From Neolewinella maritima (GTDB lineage Bacteria > Bacteroidota > Bacteroidia > Chitinophagales > Saprospiraceae): 64,000 nt of DNA. The position numbers were made by a program, and so were the translations under genes. The stretch covers positions 124,001 through 188,000 of the forward strand of contig NZ_CAKLPZ010000003.1 of NCBI RefSeq assembly GCF_923081025.1, given 5' to 3'. The notes beneath the pieces were generated by a model. The model was not told where the DNA came from and ran no database searches. It saw only the letters and a program-made list of their open reading frames with translations. Numbering within the stretch: position 1 is the first letter of the stretch; every line of letters starts with the position of its first letter. Positions 42,749 through 51,430 of this stretch are shown piece by piece.

Positions 42749-45181
42749 ATGCCCCATAAGTACATCTGTATTCACGGTCACTTCTACCAACCACCCCGGG
42801 AGAATGCGTGGCTAGAAACCATCGAGATCCAGGATAGCGCAGCGCCCTACCACGACTGGAACGAACGCATCAACGAGGAATGCTACGCCCCCAACGCCAC
42901 GGCGCGCGTACTGAACGCGGAACAACACATCGCCGCGATCTCCAACAACTACGCGCGCATCAGCTGGAATATGGGGCCCACCCTGCTATCCTGGCTGCAG
43001 GAGCATGACCCCGCTACCTACGCGCACGTACTAGCGGCCGACCAACAGAGCCAGCAACGGTTCGGCGGACACGGCTCGGCCGTAGCACAGAGTTACAACC
43101 ACATCATCATGCCGCTGGCCAACGCCCGGGATCAGCAGACGCAGATCCGGTGGGGCATTGCAGACTTCGAGCAGCGCTTCGGCCGCAAACCCGAAGGGAT
43201 GTGGCTAGCCGAAACAGCGGTCGATACGGACTGCCTGGAGGCGCTCGTCGATAATGATATACTGTATACCATCCTGGCTCCCCGACAGTGCAGGGCGGTG
43301 CGGCCCGCAACGTCCGCCGACTGGCGGGAAGTGCACGGGGGGGTAGACCCACGCCGGGCCTACCGCTGCACACTACCCAGTGGCCGCTCTATCGCACTGT
43401 TCTTCTACGACGGCGATGTAGCCAAGGCCGTAGCCTTCGAGGGGCTACTCAATGACGGCAGGCTACTCGCGCAGCGGCTGATGAATAGTCTGGACGGGGG
43501 AGATGAAGTGCAGTTGGCTCAGATCGCCACCGACGGCGAGAGCTACGGCCACCACCACGGTAAGGGTGAAATGGCCCTGGCCGCCTGCCTGGACGATATC
43601 GACCAGCACCCCGATTACCAGCTGACGAATTACGGGGAATTTCTGGCACTACACCCCCCGGAGTGGGAAGCTCAGATTCACGAAAACAGCTCCTGGTCCT
43701 GCGTACACGGCGTGGAACGCTGGCGCAGCGACTGCGGCTGCGAGACGGGCGGTGGCCCGGGCTGGCATCAGCGCTGGCGCGCGCCGCTACGGGCCGCGCT
43801 GGACCGGGTCCGCGACCGCCTCGTGCAGGTCTTTGAGGCAGAGTCTGCCGACCTGCTGACCGACTGCTGGACGGCACGCGATGCCTACATTGGCCTGGTA
43901 CTGGACCGTTCGCCGGAGCGGGTCGCAGCCTTTTTACAGCAGTTTGCCAAGCAGGAGGAGGTAACCGAAGAGCAGCAGGTACGCATCCTGCGTCTGCTCG
44001 AGATGCAACGGCACGCCATGCTGATGTATACCAGCTGCGCCTGGTTCTTCAACGAAGTCACCGGCATCGAAACCCTGCAGGTGCTCCAGTACGCTAACCG
44101 GGCCCTCCACCTGTGTGAGGTGCTAACGGGTCGGGACTACCATCCCGAATTCCTGACCGATCTGGAAGGCATAGAGAGTAACGTACTGCCTAATGCAGCG
44201 GTAGCCTACGCCGCTACGGTGATGCCGGCACGGGTCGGTCTGCTACGCGTGGGAATGCACTTTGCCGCAGCCAGCTTATTCGAGGAGGAACCCGCCCAAC
44301 TGGAGCTGTTCAATTACCGGAGTCAGCTACAGAGCCTGCGGCAGTACCGGGCCGGATCCTTCCGTCTGTCGGTGGGGCAGATGCGGATCACCTCCAAACT
44401 TACCTACAGCTCTTCAGATTTCAGCTACGCAGTGCTCTACCTCGGCCAGCAGGCAATGATCGGGGAGATCTGTCGGGAGATGACGCCCGAGCAGTTTGCT
44501 GCCGTGCTTCCTGAGCTGGAGCAGGAATTTCGCGACGGCCACGTCAGTGAGGTGATCAATCTGATGAAGGACCATTTCTGTCACCAGAGCTTTTCGGTGC
44601 ACCACCTGTTCCGCGACGAGAAGCGCAAGATCCTGCTCGAAATGACCGAGCGTACGCTGGAGATCGCCGCGGCGAGCTTTTCCGACGTGTACTACGATAG
44701 CTACCAGCTCATGAGTACCATGCGGGCCAGTGGCTTGCCCCTGCCGGACAGCTACCGGGCTGCCATCGAATTCAATATGCGGCGGCGACTGCTCGACCTG
44801 CTGCAAACACCGAAAAAAGCAGACCGGCCGCGCCTACAGCGTATCGTCTCCGATCACCGCCACTGGAACCATCGCTACAAGCAGACGGCCCTCCTGGAAA
44901 CGACCGCCGCCCACGCCGTACACGTGCTGGTCCAGGCCGCCGTGCGTCGTCCCGATCTTTGGCACTGGACGCTGGAGCTGGTGCGCGGACTACGTGAACT
45001 CGGACTGCGACCCAATCTCTACCGGGCACAGACCAGTATGATGGAGCGGTGGACCGCCGCATACGCAGCTTCCTGTAGCGACGAGCACCGCACAGCAGGC
45101 CTGGCCCTGGCCCGGGAGCTGGAGCTTCAACTGGGATTTGTAGACGTCGCGCCCGCGGTAGTCGAACTACAGTCCGCCTAG
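42749..45181 (+). CDS. Glycoside hydrolase family 57 protein with DUF3536
   Basis: An 810-aa protein. The N-terminal GH57-type catalytic domain begins KYICIHGHFYQPPRENAWLE and has GMWLAETAVDTDCLEAL, the segment around the catalytic Glu, and ATDGESYGHHHGKGEMAL. The C-terminal half is DUF3536 (about residues 390-810, mostly helical). GH57 members with DUF3536 act on alpha-glucans such as glycogen or maltodextrin; the exact reaction is unknown. Next to it, 3 bp downstream, is a GT4 gene, suggesting a shared alpha-glucan function. Confidence 0.9.
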   Translation: MPHKYICIHGHFYQPPRENAWLETIEIQDSAAPYHDWNERINEECYAPNATARVLNAEQHIAAISNNYARISWNMGPTLLSWLQEHDPATYAHVLAADQQSQQRFGGHGSAVAQSYNHIIMPLANARDQQTQIRWGIADFEQRFGRKPEGMWLAETAVDTDCLEALVDNDILYTILAPRQCRAVRPATSADWREVHGGVDPRRAYRCTLPSGRSIALFFYDGDVAKAVAFEGLLNDGRLLAQRLMNSLDGGDEVQLAQIATDGESYGHHHGKGEMALAACLDDIDQHPDYQLTNYGEFLALHPPEWEAQIHENSSWSCVHGVERWRSDCGCETGGGPGWHQRWRAPLRAALDRVRDRLVQVFEAESADLLTDCWTARDAYIGLVLDRSPERVAAFLQQFAKQEEVTEEQQVRILRLLEMQRHAMLMYTSCAWFFNEVTGIETLQVLQYANRALHLCEVLTGRDYHPEFLTDLEGIESNVLPNAAVAYAATVMPARVGLLRVGMHFAAASLFEEEPAQLELFNYRSQLQSLRQYRAGSFRLSVGQMRITSKLTYSSSDFSYAVLYLGQQAMIGEICREMTPEQFAAVLPELEQEFRDGHVSEVINLMKDHFCHQSFSVHHLFRDEKRKILLEMTERTLEIAAASFSDVYYDSYQLMSTMRASGLPLPDSYRAAIEFNMRRRLLDLLQTPKKADRPRLQRIVSDHRHWNHRYKQTALLETTAAHAVHVLVQAAVRRPDLWHWTLELVRGLRELGLRPNLYRAQTSMMERWTAAYAASCSDEHRTAGLALARELELQLGFVDVAPAVVELQSA

Positions 45182-45184
45182 GTC

Positions 45185-46174
45185 GTGCGTCTCGCCCTGC
45201 TCGCTCCGTTGGAGTATCCGCTCACGCAACCCTACGTAGGTGGGCTCGAACGGCATACCGTGCAGCTGGCCCGGGGACTGGCCGCGCTGGGTCACGAGTT
45301 GACGCTATTCGCACGGCCGGGCTCCGAACCCCTACCGGGTATACAACTGGTAACCGACTTTACGAACTACGGCAAGCTACTGCGCCACCTGCGTACGGCA
45401 GACTACGACCTGCTGCACAACAACACGATCAACTTCCTGCCTACGCTGCTGTCCTTCCGGTTGCCCTATCCGGTAGTGACCACCCTACACACGCCGCCCT
45501 ACCGCCGCCTACTGCCGGGTGCACTGAGTGCGCGCGTACTGGGGGGGGCGAGTTTCGTAGCCATCAGTAGGCACCTGGCCCGCCGGTGGCAGCGGTATAC
45601 CGGGCCGTGTACGGTCATTCACAACGGGATCGACCCCGCGGACTGGTCCTTCACCAGCAGCGCACCTGCGTGTAGCGCCCTGTGGTACGGACGGATCACG
45701 CCGGAGAAGGCCCCCCACCTGGCGATCCTGGCAGCGCGTAGGGCGGGCTACCGGATCCGACTCGCGGGGCCAGTCGGTGACGCGGCGTACCACCGGGACC
45801 GGCTGTTGCCCTTGCTGGGTCAGGATGCGGAGTACCTGGGGCATCTCGATCAGCATGCGCTACTACCACATATGGGGAATGCCGCGGTGGGCTTATTCAC
45901 TTCGGTGTGGGAGGAGCCCTTCGGACTGGTCATTCCCGAGCTGCTGGCCTGTGGAACGCCGGTGGTCGGCTTCGCGAGTGGAGCGGCGCCCGAGCTGGTG
46001 ACGGATGCGGTCAGTCGGCTAGTTCCCGTTGGGGACGTGCTGCGACTGGCGGAGGCGATTCCTCAGGCTGCCGGGCTGGATCGCGTTGCGTGTCGTACCT
46101 ATGCAGTCGATCATTTCCACGTACAGAAGATGATCGACGCTTACCACGCGCTGTACCTTCGCCTGACCGCCTAA
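45185..46174 (+). CDS. Glycosyltransferase family 4 protein
   Basis: A 329-aa GT-B glycosyltransferase starting at a GTG 3 bp after the GH57 stop. It has the N-terminal motif LEYPLTQPYVGGLERHTVQ and the C-terminal nucleotide-sugar site WEEPFGLVIPELLACGTPVV with the E-x7-E retaining-enzyme signature. It is shorter than most GT4 proteins. The adjacent GH57 gene hints at alpha-glucan synthesis or capping, but the donor is not evident. Confidence 0.9.
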   Translation: MRLALLAPLEYPLTQPYVGGLERHTVQLARGLAALGHELTLFARPGSEPLPGIQLVTDFTNYGKLLRHLRTADYDLLHNNTINFLPTLLSFRLPYPVVTTLHTPPYRRLLPGALSARVLGGASFVAISRHLARRWQRYTGPCTVIHNGIDPADWSFTSSAPACSALWYGRITPEKAPHLAILAARRAGYRIRLAGPVGDAAYHRDRLLPLLGQDAEYLGHLDQHALLPHMGNAAVGLFTSVWEEPFGLVIPELLACGTPVVGFASGAAPELVTDAVSRLVPVGDVLRLAEAIPQAAGLDRVACRTYAVDHFHVQKMIDAYHALYLRLTA

Positions 46175-46183
46175 TTTTATCCT

Positions 46184-46993
46184 ATGCTGCTTTCCCTGCC
46201 CAACGATCTGGTATTCTTCGACCTCGAGGCCACCGGGCTCAACATCACCCGTGACCGGATCGTACAGATCGCGCTGATCAAACTGTTCGCCGACGGACGG
46301 CCGCAGGAGGAGTTGGAAATGAAGCTCAACCCCACTGTGCCGATCAGCGCCGAGGCCAGTGCGATCCACGGACTGAGCAACGAAGACGTAGCCAACGAGC
46401 CTACTTTTCCGGAAGTAGCCGCCCGTATTCAGGACTTCATCGGAGATGCGGACCTGGCGGGCTACAACTCCAACCGCTACGACGTGCCCCTGCTACAGGA
46501 GGAATTCTACCGTGCGGGCATCTTCTTCGACACCAATGGTCGCCGGCTGATCGATGCCCAGCAGATCTTCTACCAGATGGAGCCGCGGACGCTGGGTGCG
46601 GCGCTGAAGTTCTACGCGGGTAAGGAAATGGAGAATGCCCACGACGCCCTGGCCGACGTGCGCGCCACCGTAGATGTATTCGCCGGACAACTCAAGCACT
46701 ACGCCGGAGCGACCTATACCAAGGACGACGGCACCGTCATCGAGCCGTTTACGGACCTCGACGCGGTAGCGGATTTCTGTAAGGACGATCGCTTCCTGGA
46801 CGCTACCCGGCGGCTCAAGCGCGGTCCGGACGGCATCCCCGTATTCAACTTCGGCAAGCACGCCGGCAAGCCGGTCGCGGAGGTCTTCGCCAAGGAGCCC
46901 AGTTACCTGCGCTGGATTCTGGAAAAGGACTTTAGCACGGAGGTGAAAACGCTGGTGCAGGTGATCGACGAGCAGCGGCGAAAGGGCAAATAA
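46184..46993 (+). CDS. 3'-5' exonuclease, DEDDh (DnaQ-like)
   Basis: A 269-aa nuclease. Exo I FFDLEATGLN, Exo II GYNSNRYDVPLLQEEF and Exo III HDALADVRATVDVF (with the DEDDh His) give the catalytic acid set. Residues 215-269 form a small C-terminal domain (FNFGKHAGKPVAEV and YLRWILEKDFS), a DUF3820-like module often attached to bacterial exonucleases. This layout suggests a proofreading or RNA-processing nuclease, not the replicative epsilon subunit itself. It is 9 bp after the GT4 gene. Confidence 0.9.
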   Translation: MLLSLPNDLVFFDLEATGLNITRDRIVQIALIKLFADGRPQEELEMKLNPTVPISAEASAIHGLSNEDVANEPTFPEVAARIQDFIGDADLAGYNSNRYDVPLLQEEFYRAGIFFDTNGRRLIDAQQIFYQMEPRTLGAALKFYAGKEMENAHDALADVRATVDVFAGQLKHYAGATYTKDDGTVIEPFTDLDAVADFCKDDRFLDATRRLKRGPDGIPVFNFGKHAGKPVAEVFAKEPSYLRWILEKDFSTEVKTLVQVIDEQRRKGK

Positions 46994-47074
46994 GGCGTTC
47001 GGTAAAGGGTATCGTGTGGTGCCCGGGGCTGAACCAGCTATCGGGCGGATCGGTTAGATCAGAAAGACCCGACC

Positions 47075-47275
47075 ATGCAATTCAATCGCACCCCCTCCCG
47101 CTACCGCTTATTCGACGCTAAGACCCAGCGTCCGATCCTCGCCGACGATAAGAAGGACAAGCAGACCGATAAAGATCCCAAAAAGGACTTCCCTAATCAG
47201 GACGATGACGACCTGAAGAACGTCGACCAGAGCAAGGGCGGCTACGGCGACGGTACCGGCTTCAGTAAGGAGTAA
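47075..47275 (+). CDS. Small highly charged hypothetical protein
   Basis: A 66-aa protein, start ATG at 47075, with no recognised domain. It begins MQFNRTPSRYRLFDAKTQ, then is rich in Asp and Lys (DDKKDKQTDKDPKKDF and NQDDDDLKNVDQ), so it is probably disordered. It lies between the exonuclease gene and the convergent tRNA(CAU) gene. Codon use looks like its neighbours, but short length limits confidence. Confidence 0.5.
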   Translation: MQFNRTPSRYRLFDAKTQRPILADDKKDKQTDKDPKKDFPNQDDDDLKNVDQSKGGYGDGTGFSKE

Positions 47276-47281
47276 AGTGAG

Positions 47282-47354
47282 TGGGCCCAGTAGGATTTGA
47301 ACCTACGACCAACGGATTATGAGTCCGCGGCTCTAACCACTGAGCTATGGGCCC
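47282..47354 (-). tRNA. tRNA with CAU anticodon (probably tRNA-Ile2)
   Basis: A 73-nt minus-strand cloverleaf: acceptor GGGCCCA pairs with TGGGCCC, D-arm GCTCAGTGGTTAGAGC, anticodon loop CTCATAA, and T-arm GTAGGTTCAAATCCTAC. The CCA end is not encoded. A CAU anticodon is Met unless the C is modified to lysidine; the context (TTGGTCG variable region) resembles E. coli ileX-type tRNA-Ile2 more than elongator tRNA-Met, so Ile2 is favoured. Confidence 0.85.
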
Positions 47355-47365
47355 CAGTGCGGACG

Positions 47366-47398
47366 CAAAGATAACCGGCTAGCCGTAGAGCTCCAAAA
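47366..47398 (-). promoter_or_regulatory. Promoter of the tRNA(CAU) gene
   Basis: TTTTG (47394-47398), a 20-nt spacer, then TATCTTTG (47366-47373) on the minus strand, 11 nt upstream of the tRNA 5' end. Both boxes match the Bacteroidota consensus exactly. The -33 part lies inside the last codons of the ferredoxin-NADP reductase-like gene, so that coding end also carries a tRNA promoter. Confidence 0.8.
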
Positions 47399-48110
47399 TT
47401 ACCTGCTCCTTCGCGTACCCTAACGCGAGTAGGTTGGCCGCGGCCTCATCCACCATCTGACTCCACCCACAGAGGTAGAACCGCAGGTCGGGCCGCGGCG
47501 TAGCGTAGTCGCGCTGATAGACCTGATGTACGTAGCCGGATAGGACCTCCAGCTCAGCCGTACCCTCCACCCGCTCGCGGCTCACCGTAGCCGTATAGCT
47601 GAAGTGGGGGTGCTTACGGGCCAACGCCTCGAACTCCTCCCGGTACAGTAGATCTTCTGCAGTCCGACAGCCAAATATTAGGTGAAACCGGCGGGTCTCG
47701 CGTCCGAGTCGTTCCTGCAGCATCGCGCGGAATGGGGCCACTCCGGTACCCGTACAGATCATCACCACATCATAGTCGAGCGGCCGCTCGGGCAGCGTGA
47801 ACACGCCGCCGGGCTCCTTCGTGAGTACCCGGGTCCCTACCTCCGCCTCTTCGAATAAATACCTGGTGCCACGCCCGTCGGGCAGTTGTACGATGCAGAG
47901 CTCCGCCTCGTTTGTGCCGTCGGGGGCAGCTGCGATGGAGTAGCTGCGCCAGCGTTCGCGTCGGTTCTCGCTGATGGGTAGGTCGAGCGTTAGGAACTGT
48001 CCGGGCCGGTACTCCAGTCGCTCCCGATCGGGCAGGGCCAGCCAGAAGCTGCGCACGCTGGGACTGCGGTCCGCGATGCGGGTAATGACGGCCTCCTTCC
48101 ACTTACTCAT
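47379..48110 (-). CDS. Ferredoxin--NADP reductase family protein
   Basis: A 243-aa FAD-dependent oxidoreductase. The FAD half has RPGQFLTLDLP and the RWRSYSIA (RxYS) motif; the NAD(P) half has ICTGTGVAPFRAML and ends with a typical CGWSQMVDEAAANL and ILELYG. It moves electrons between NADPH and ferredoxin or flavodoxin; the partner cannot be told. It overlaps the upstream GHMP kinase by 4 bp (ATGA), so the two are translated together. Its 3' end carries the tRNA promoter. Confidence 0.88.
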   Translation of the reverse strand: MSKWKEAVITRIADRSPSVRSFWLALPDRERLEYRPGQFLTLDLPISENRRERWRSYSIAAAPDGTNEAELCIVQLPDGRGTRYLFEEAEVGTRVLTKEPGGVFTLPERPLDYDVVMICTGTGVAPFRAMLQERLGRETRRFHLIFGCRTAEDLLYREEFEALARKHPHFSYTATVSRERVEGTAELEVLSGYVHQVYQRDYATPRPDLRFYLCGWSQMVDEAAANLLALGYAKEQVILELYG

Positions 48111-49045
48111 AGGGCTAGATCTTTATAGGGTAGAAAGGTGGTATAGCCCCGGGAGTTGAAGTAAGCCGCTACTTCCTGCGCTGGTCGTTCGCTCAGCACC
48201 CATGCGAAGTCGCCCCCCCACGCCCCCAGACTCTTGACCGTACCGGGGAAGTCAGGAAACAACCGCTCCTTCACCGGCTGTAACTTCAGAGTATGTGCCA
48301 CCAGATATTCGTGCTCCTCCAGCAGGCGGGCGGCGGCGCGCAGGTGCAGGGTAGGTTCCAAGAGGGCCGTACTGATCCGACTGATCGCTGCAAGGTCCTC
48401 CACTTCCGGATCACGTGCCCGGTAGGCCGCAATGCCCTCCCGGCTATTCTGCTTACGGTTGAGGTGGACGAAGTAGGTCTGCTGCAGCCAGGCGGGCGAC
48501 CAGTCGAGGGGGGTGACTTCGGGCCTACTCTCCGTCCGCCGGTACAGCAGCGGGCCCCGGGCCGTAGCACAAGCCAGGTCATAGCCACTGCCCCCCAGCC
48601 AGCCGGCCAGTAGCGCGTAGGCATCTACGCTGAATAACTGACTGGCAAAGGCAACGAGGGTTGAGCTGCTGCCTAGCCCCCAGTCTGATGGGAATTCGAG
48701 GTAGCAGTCTATCTGTTTATGCTGTACGATGGCGCGACTGTCTATCCCTAGCCGGCGCACAGCCTGGAGTAGGCGCAGTAACCCCTCCTTGAAGGAAGCT
48801 TCGTTCGGCTGCGGATCGGTAGTCCAATCACCCGGGTAGAGTAGGATCTGCCGGCTCGCGCTACCGTCCGGGTAGTGGATGTTCCAGACCGTTTCGGCCT
48901 CCGAAGCGGCGGGCTTCGTACGCACCATGAAGCGCTGCCCGAGCTTGGTGGGGATGGCCAGGGCGGTGGCACCGTCGAGGACGAAGTATTCCCCGGTGAG
49001 CAGCAGTTTGCCGTGGAAGTAGTAGGTAGTGGGTTTGGGGGGCAT
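48107..49045 (-). CDS. GYDIA-type GHMP kinase
   Basis: A 312-aa GHMP-superfamily kinase. The opening is HGKLLLTGEYFVLDGATALA (motif 1), the ATP-binding DWGLGSSSTLVAF follows, and GSGYDLACATARGP is the GYDxA motif that names this Bacteroidota subgroup; the usual Ile is Leu here. It resembles mevalonate and phosphomevalonate kinases, so it may act in isoprenoid synthesis, but no other mevalonate gene is present. The start at 49045 is preferred (MPPKPTTYYFHGKLLL). Confidence 0.85.
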   Translation of the reverse strand: MPPKPTTYYFHGKLLLTGEYFVLDGATALAIPTKLGQRFMVRTKPAASEAETVWNIHYPDGSASRQILLYPGDWTTDPQPNEASFKEGLLRLLQAVRRLGIDSRAIVQHKQIDCYLEFPSDWGLGSSSTLVAFASQLFSVDAYALLAGWLGGSGYDLACATARGPLLYRRTESRPEVTPLDWSPAWLQQTYFVHLNRKQNSREGIAAYRARDPEVEDLAAISRISTALLEPTLHLRAAARLLEEHEYLVAHTLKLQPVKERLFPDFPGTVKSLGAWGGDFAWVLSERPAQEVAAYFNSRGYTTFLPYKDLAL

Positions 49046-49054
49046 GGGGCACAA

Positions 49055-49088
49055 AGAAAAGGCCACGCTACCGAAGTAGCGTGGCCTT
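49055..49088 (-). terminator. Intrinsic terminator after rpsA
   Basis: A perfect 13-bp stem (49059-49071 with 49076-49088) closed by a 4-nt loop, followed on the minus-strand RNA by a U-rich stretch. It lies 22 bp after the rpsA stop codon and just before the GHMP kinase start, separating the two units. Confidence 0.9.
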
Positions 49089-49110
49089 AGATTAGCTAGT
49101 AGTCGGCGGA

Positions 49111-51270
49111 CTACTTGTCGTCTTCCGTGGGTTCGTCTCCGTCGTTGTTCAGTTGCTCGCGCAGCTGCTCGAAAGCGCTGAGGTCGCCGAGGGTAGACCG
49201 CTCGTTGCTCGAGTTGGTCTGCTTGACGGCCTTGCGGGTGTACTGCTGCTCCTCGCGGCGCTCGCGGACTACGGTATCCTTGGCCTCGCGGCGGATATCG
49301 TTGACGTAGCGGCTGTGGCTGACCATCAGCTTCTTCTGATCGCGGTCGAACTCGATGACCTTAACGGTCAGGGTTTCGTCTACTTCAGCGATGCTGCCGT
49401 CTTCCTTGCGCATGAGCTTGATGGGGGCGTAAGCCTCCAGGCCGTAGGGCATCTGTACGATGGCGCCGCGGTCGTCCTTGCGCAGGACGGTAGCCTCGTG
49501 GTAGCTGCCTTCGGGGAAGACGCTCTCGAAGCTATCCCAGGGGTTCTCCTCGAGTTGCTTATGGCCGAGTGACATCTTGCGGTCGCGGTCATCTACTTCG
49601 AGGACTACGACGTCGATGTCTTCACCCACCTTGACGAACTCGCTGGGGTGGCCGAAGCGCTTGGTCCAGCTCAGGTCGCTGATGTGGATCATGCCACCGA
49701 TACCGTCGTTAAGCTCGACGAATACACCGTAGGGCGTGAGGTTCTTGACCTTGCCGCTGTGCTTGCTGCCCTCGGGGAAGTTGATGTTGATCGTATCCCA
49801 GGGATCCTGCTGCAGCTGCTTGATCGATAGCGACATCTTGCGATCGTCACGGTCGATGGTCACTACTTTGGCGTCGCGGGTCTCCCCGACGGTGAAGTAT
49901 TCGCGGGCGTTGATGGGCTGGTTGCTCCAGGTCACTTCGCTCACGTGTACCAGGCCTTCTACGCCGGGCATGATCTCGAGGAATGCACCGTAGTCTTCGA
50001 TATTGACTACGCGGCCTTCGACGGTGCTGCCTTCGGTGATGGTCTCGTCCAGTACTTCCCAGGGGTGGGGCTGGAGTTGCTTGAGGCCGAGGCTGATCCG
50101 CTTCTTGTTCTCATCGAAATCCAGTACGGCCACGTTGACCTTCTGGTTGAGCTCGAGTACGTCGGAGGGGTGGTTGATCCGTCCCCAGCTGATATCGGTG
50201 ATGTAAAGGAGTCCGTCGACGCCACCCAGGTCGAGGAAGGCCCCGAAGTCGGTGATGTTCTTGACGATACCTTCCAGTACCTGTCCGCGCTCGAGGCTGG
50301 CGATGATGGCTTCGCGCTGCTCGGCCAGATCGGATTCGATGAGGGCCTTGTGCGAAACGACGGCGTTCTTAATGGTCTCGTTGATCTTGACCACCTTGAA
50401 CTCCATGGTCTTACCTACGTAAGCATCGTAGTCGATGATGGGCTTGATGTCGATCTGCGAGCCGGGCAGGAAGGTCTCCAGTCCGCCACAGTCAGCGATG
50501 AGGCCACCCTTGGTCTTGCTGATCACCTTACCGTTGATGACCGTACCGTTCTGGTAGCTGTCGCGGATACGGTCCCAGGCGCGCAGCAGCTTGGCCTTGC
50601 GGCGGCTGAGTACGAGCTGTCCTTTTTCGTCTTCCTGCTGCTCTACGTAGACTTCTACGGTCGTGCCGACCTCGATGTCCTGGTCGCGGAATTCAGACAG
50701 GGGCAGCAGGCCGTCGCTCTTGTAGTTGAGGTCCAGGACCACGTCGCCGTCAATGATGGCCGATACCTTGGCCGACATGATCTCGGCTTCCTGGATATTG
50801 GTCATCGAGGCTTCGTACTCCTTCTCCATGGCGGTGCGCTCGGCATCGCTGTAGCGGTTGTCGATGCGCGCGATGGCGTCCCAGGCAAAATCGTCGTGCG
50901 CCGAGCCGGTCGCACCACTGGTGTCGGCCTCCTCGATCTCTACGGCTTCCTCCTTGACCTCTTCGGTGAGGGCTACGGATACCTTAGACGATTCCTTGCG
51001 GATCACCTTGGCGGTGGGGGCTTTTTCTTCCTCTTCCTCTTCTTCGAGGCTATCGGAAGCTTCTTCGAGTGCTTCGTCTACGACCTCGGCGGGTGCGCCG
51101 GGGGTAGGCTTGATCACGGACTGCGTCTCGGTCACGGCGATGGAGCCGTCGGCGGCCGCGCCGGGATTCACTTGTTCTTCGATGGTGGGGGTGGTCTCCG
51201 GAGTCAGCGACTCGGTGGAGGTCTTTTCGGTCCCGTCTACTTGCGGGTCCTTGTTTTCGTCTACTGGCAT
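49111..51270 (-). CDS. rpsA: 30S ribosomal protein S1
   Basis: A 719-aa mRNA-binding protein of the 30S subunit. Residues 1-140 are a long acidic, Glu/Thr-rich extension (AEEEEE-like runs). Six S1 OB-fold repeats follow, beginning near 165, 255, 345, 430, 515 and 600; for example GIVKNITDFGAFLDLGGVDG and GRVVNIEDYGAFLEIMPGVE. The last repeat is more divergent. In Bacteroidota, which make little use of Shine-Dalgarno pairing, S1 is thought to matter for mRNA recruitment. A promoter-like -7 box is at 51361-51368. Confidence 0.95.
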   Translation of the reverse strand: MPVDENKDPQVDGTEKTSTESLTPETTPTIEEQVNPGAAADGSIAVTETQSVIKPTPGAPAEVVDEALEEASDSLEEEEEEEKAPTAKVIRKESSKVSVALTEEVKEEAVEIEEADTSGATGSAHDDFAWDAIARIDNRYSDAERTAMEKEYEASMTNIQEAEIMSAKVSAIIDGDVVLDLNYKSDGLLPLSEFRDQDIEVGTTVEVYVEQQEDEKGQLVLSRRKAKLLRAWDRIRDSYQNGTVINGKVISKTKGGLIADCGGLETFLPGSQIDIKPIIDYDAYVGKTMEFKVVKINETIKNAVVSHKALIESDLAEQREAIIASLERGQVLEGIVKNITDFGAFLDLGGVDGLLYITDISWGRINHPSDVLELNQKVNVAVLDFDENKKRISLGLKQLQPHPWEVLDETITEGSTVEGRVVNIEDYGAFLEIMPGVEGLVHVSEVTWSNQPINAREYFTVGETRDAKVVTIDRDDRKMSLSIKQLQQDPWDTININFPEGSKHSGKVKNLTPYGVFVELNDGIGGMIHISDLSWTKRFGHPSEFVKVGEDIDVVVLEVDDRDRKMSLGHKQLEENPWDSFESVFPEGSYHEATVLRKDDRGAIVQMPYGLEAYAPIKLMRKEDGSIAEVDETLTVKVIEFDRDQKKLMVSHSRYVNDIRREAKDTVVRERREEQQYTRKAVKQTNSSNERSTLGDLSAFEQLREQLNNDGDEPTEDDK

Positions 51271-51360
51271 AGCGAAAAGGGGTTAAAAGGGTGAAACGGT
51301 TGAGCTGCTTCAGGGGCAGCTGTTGCCCTCCCCGGGCGGATGGGTCCGCGTAAGGGAGCG

Positions 51361-51368
51361 CAAAGATA
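51361..51368 (-). promoter_or_regulatory. -7 box of the rpsA promoter
   Basis: TATCTTTG on the minus strand is an exact match to TAnnTTTG, 90 nt upstream of the rpsA start. The -33 TTG is not evident, so the box is the main support. A leader of about 80 nt would be unusually long for this genome and could carry S1 autoregulation. Confidence 0.5.
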
Positions 51369-51430
51369 CGGCATTTTGTTGGTGTGCCGCTGCGAAGATT
51401 AGTTAAACTGCAACACTAAACTTCTAATCA

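Noticed and set aside
50003-50206. Small plus-strand frames inside rpsA
   Set aside because: Start and stop fall within S1 coding sequence, with no homology or own promoter.
49945-51294. 449-codon open frame antisense to rpsA
   Set aside because: A GC-rich shadow frame of S1 with no domain; composition follows the opposite gene.
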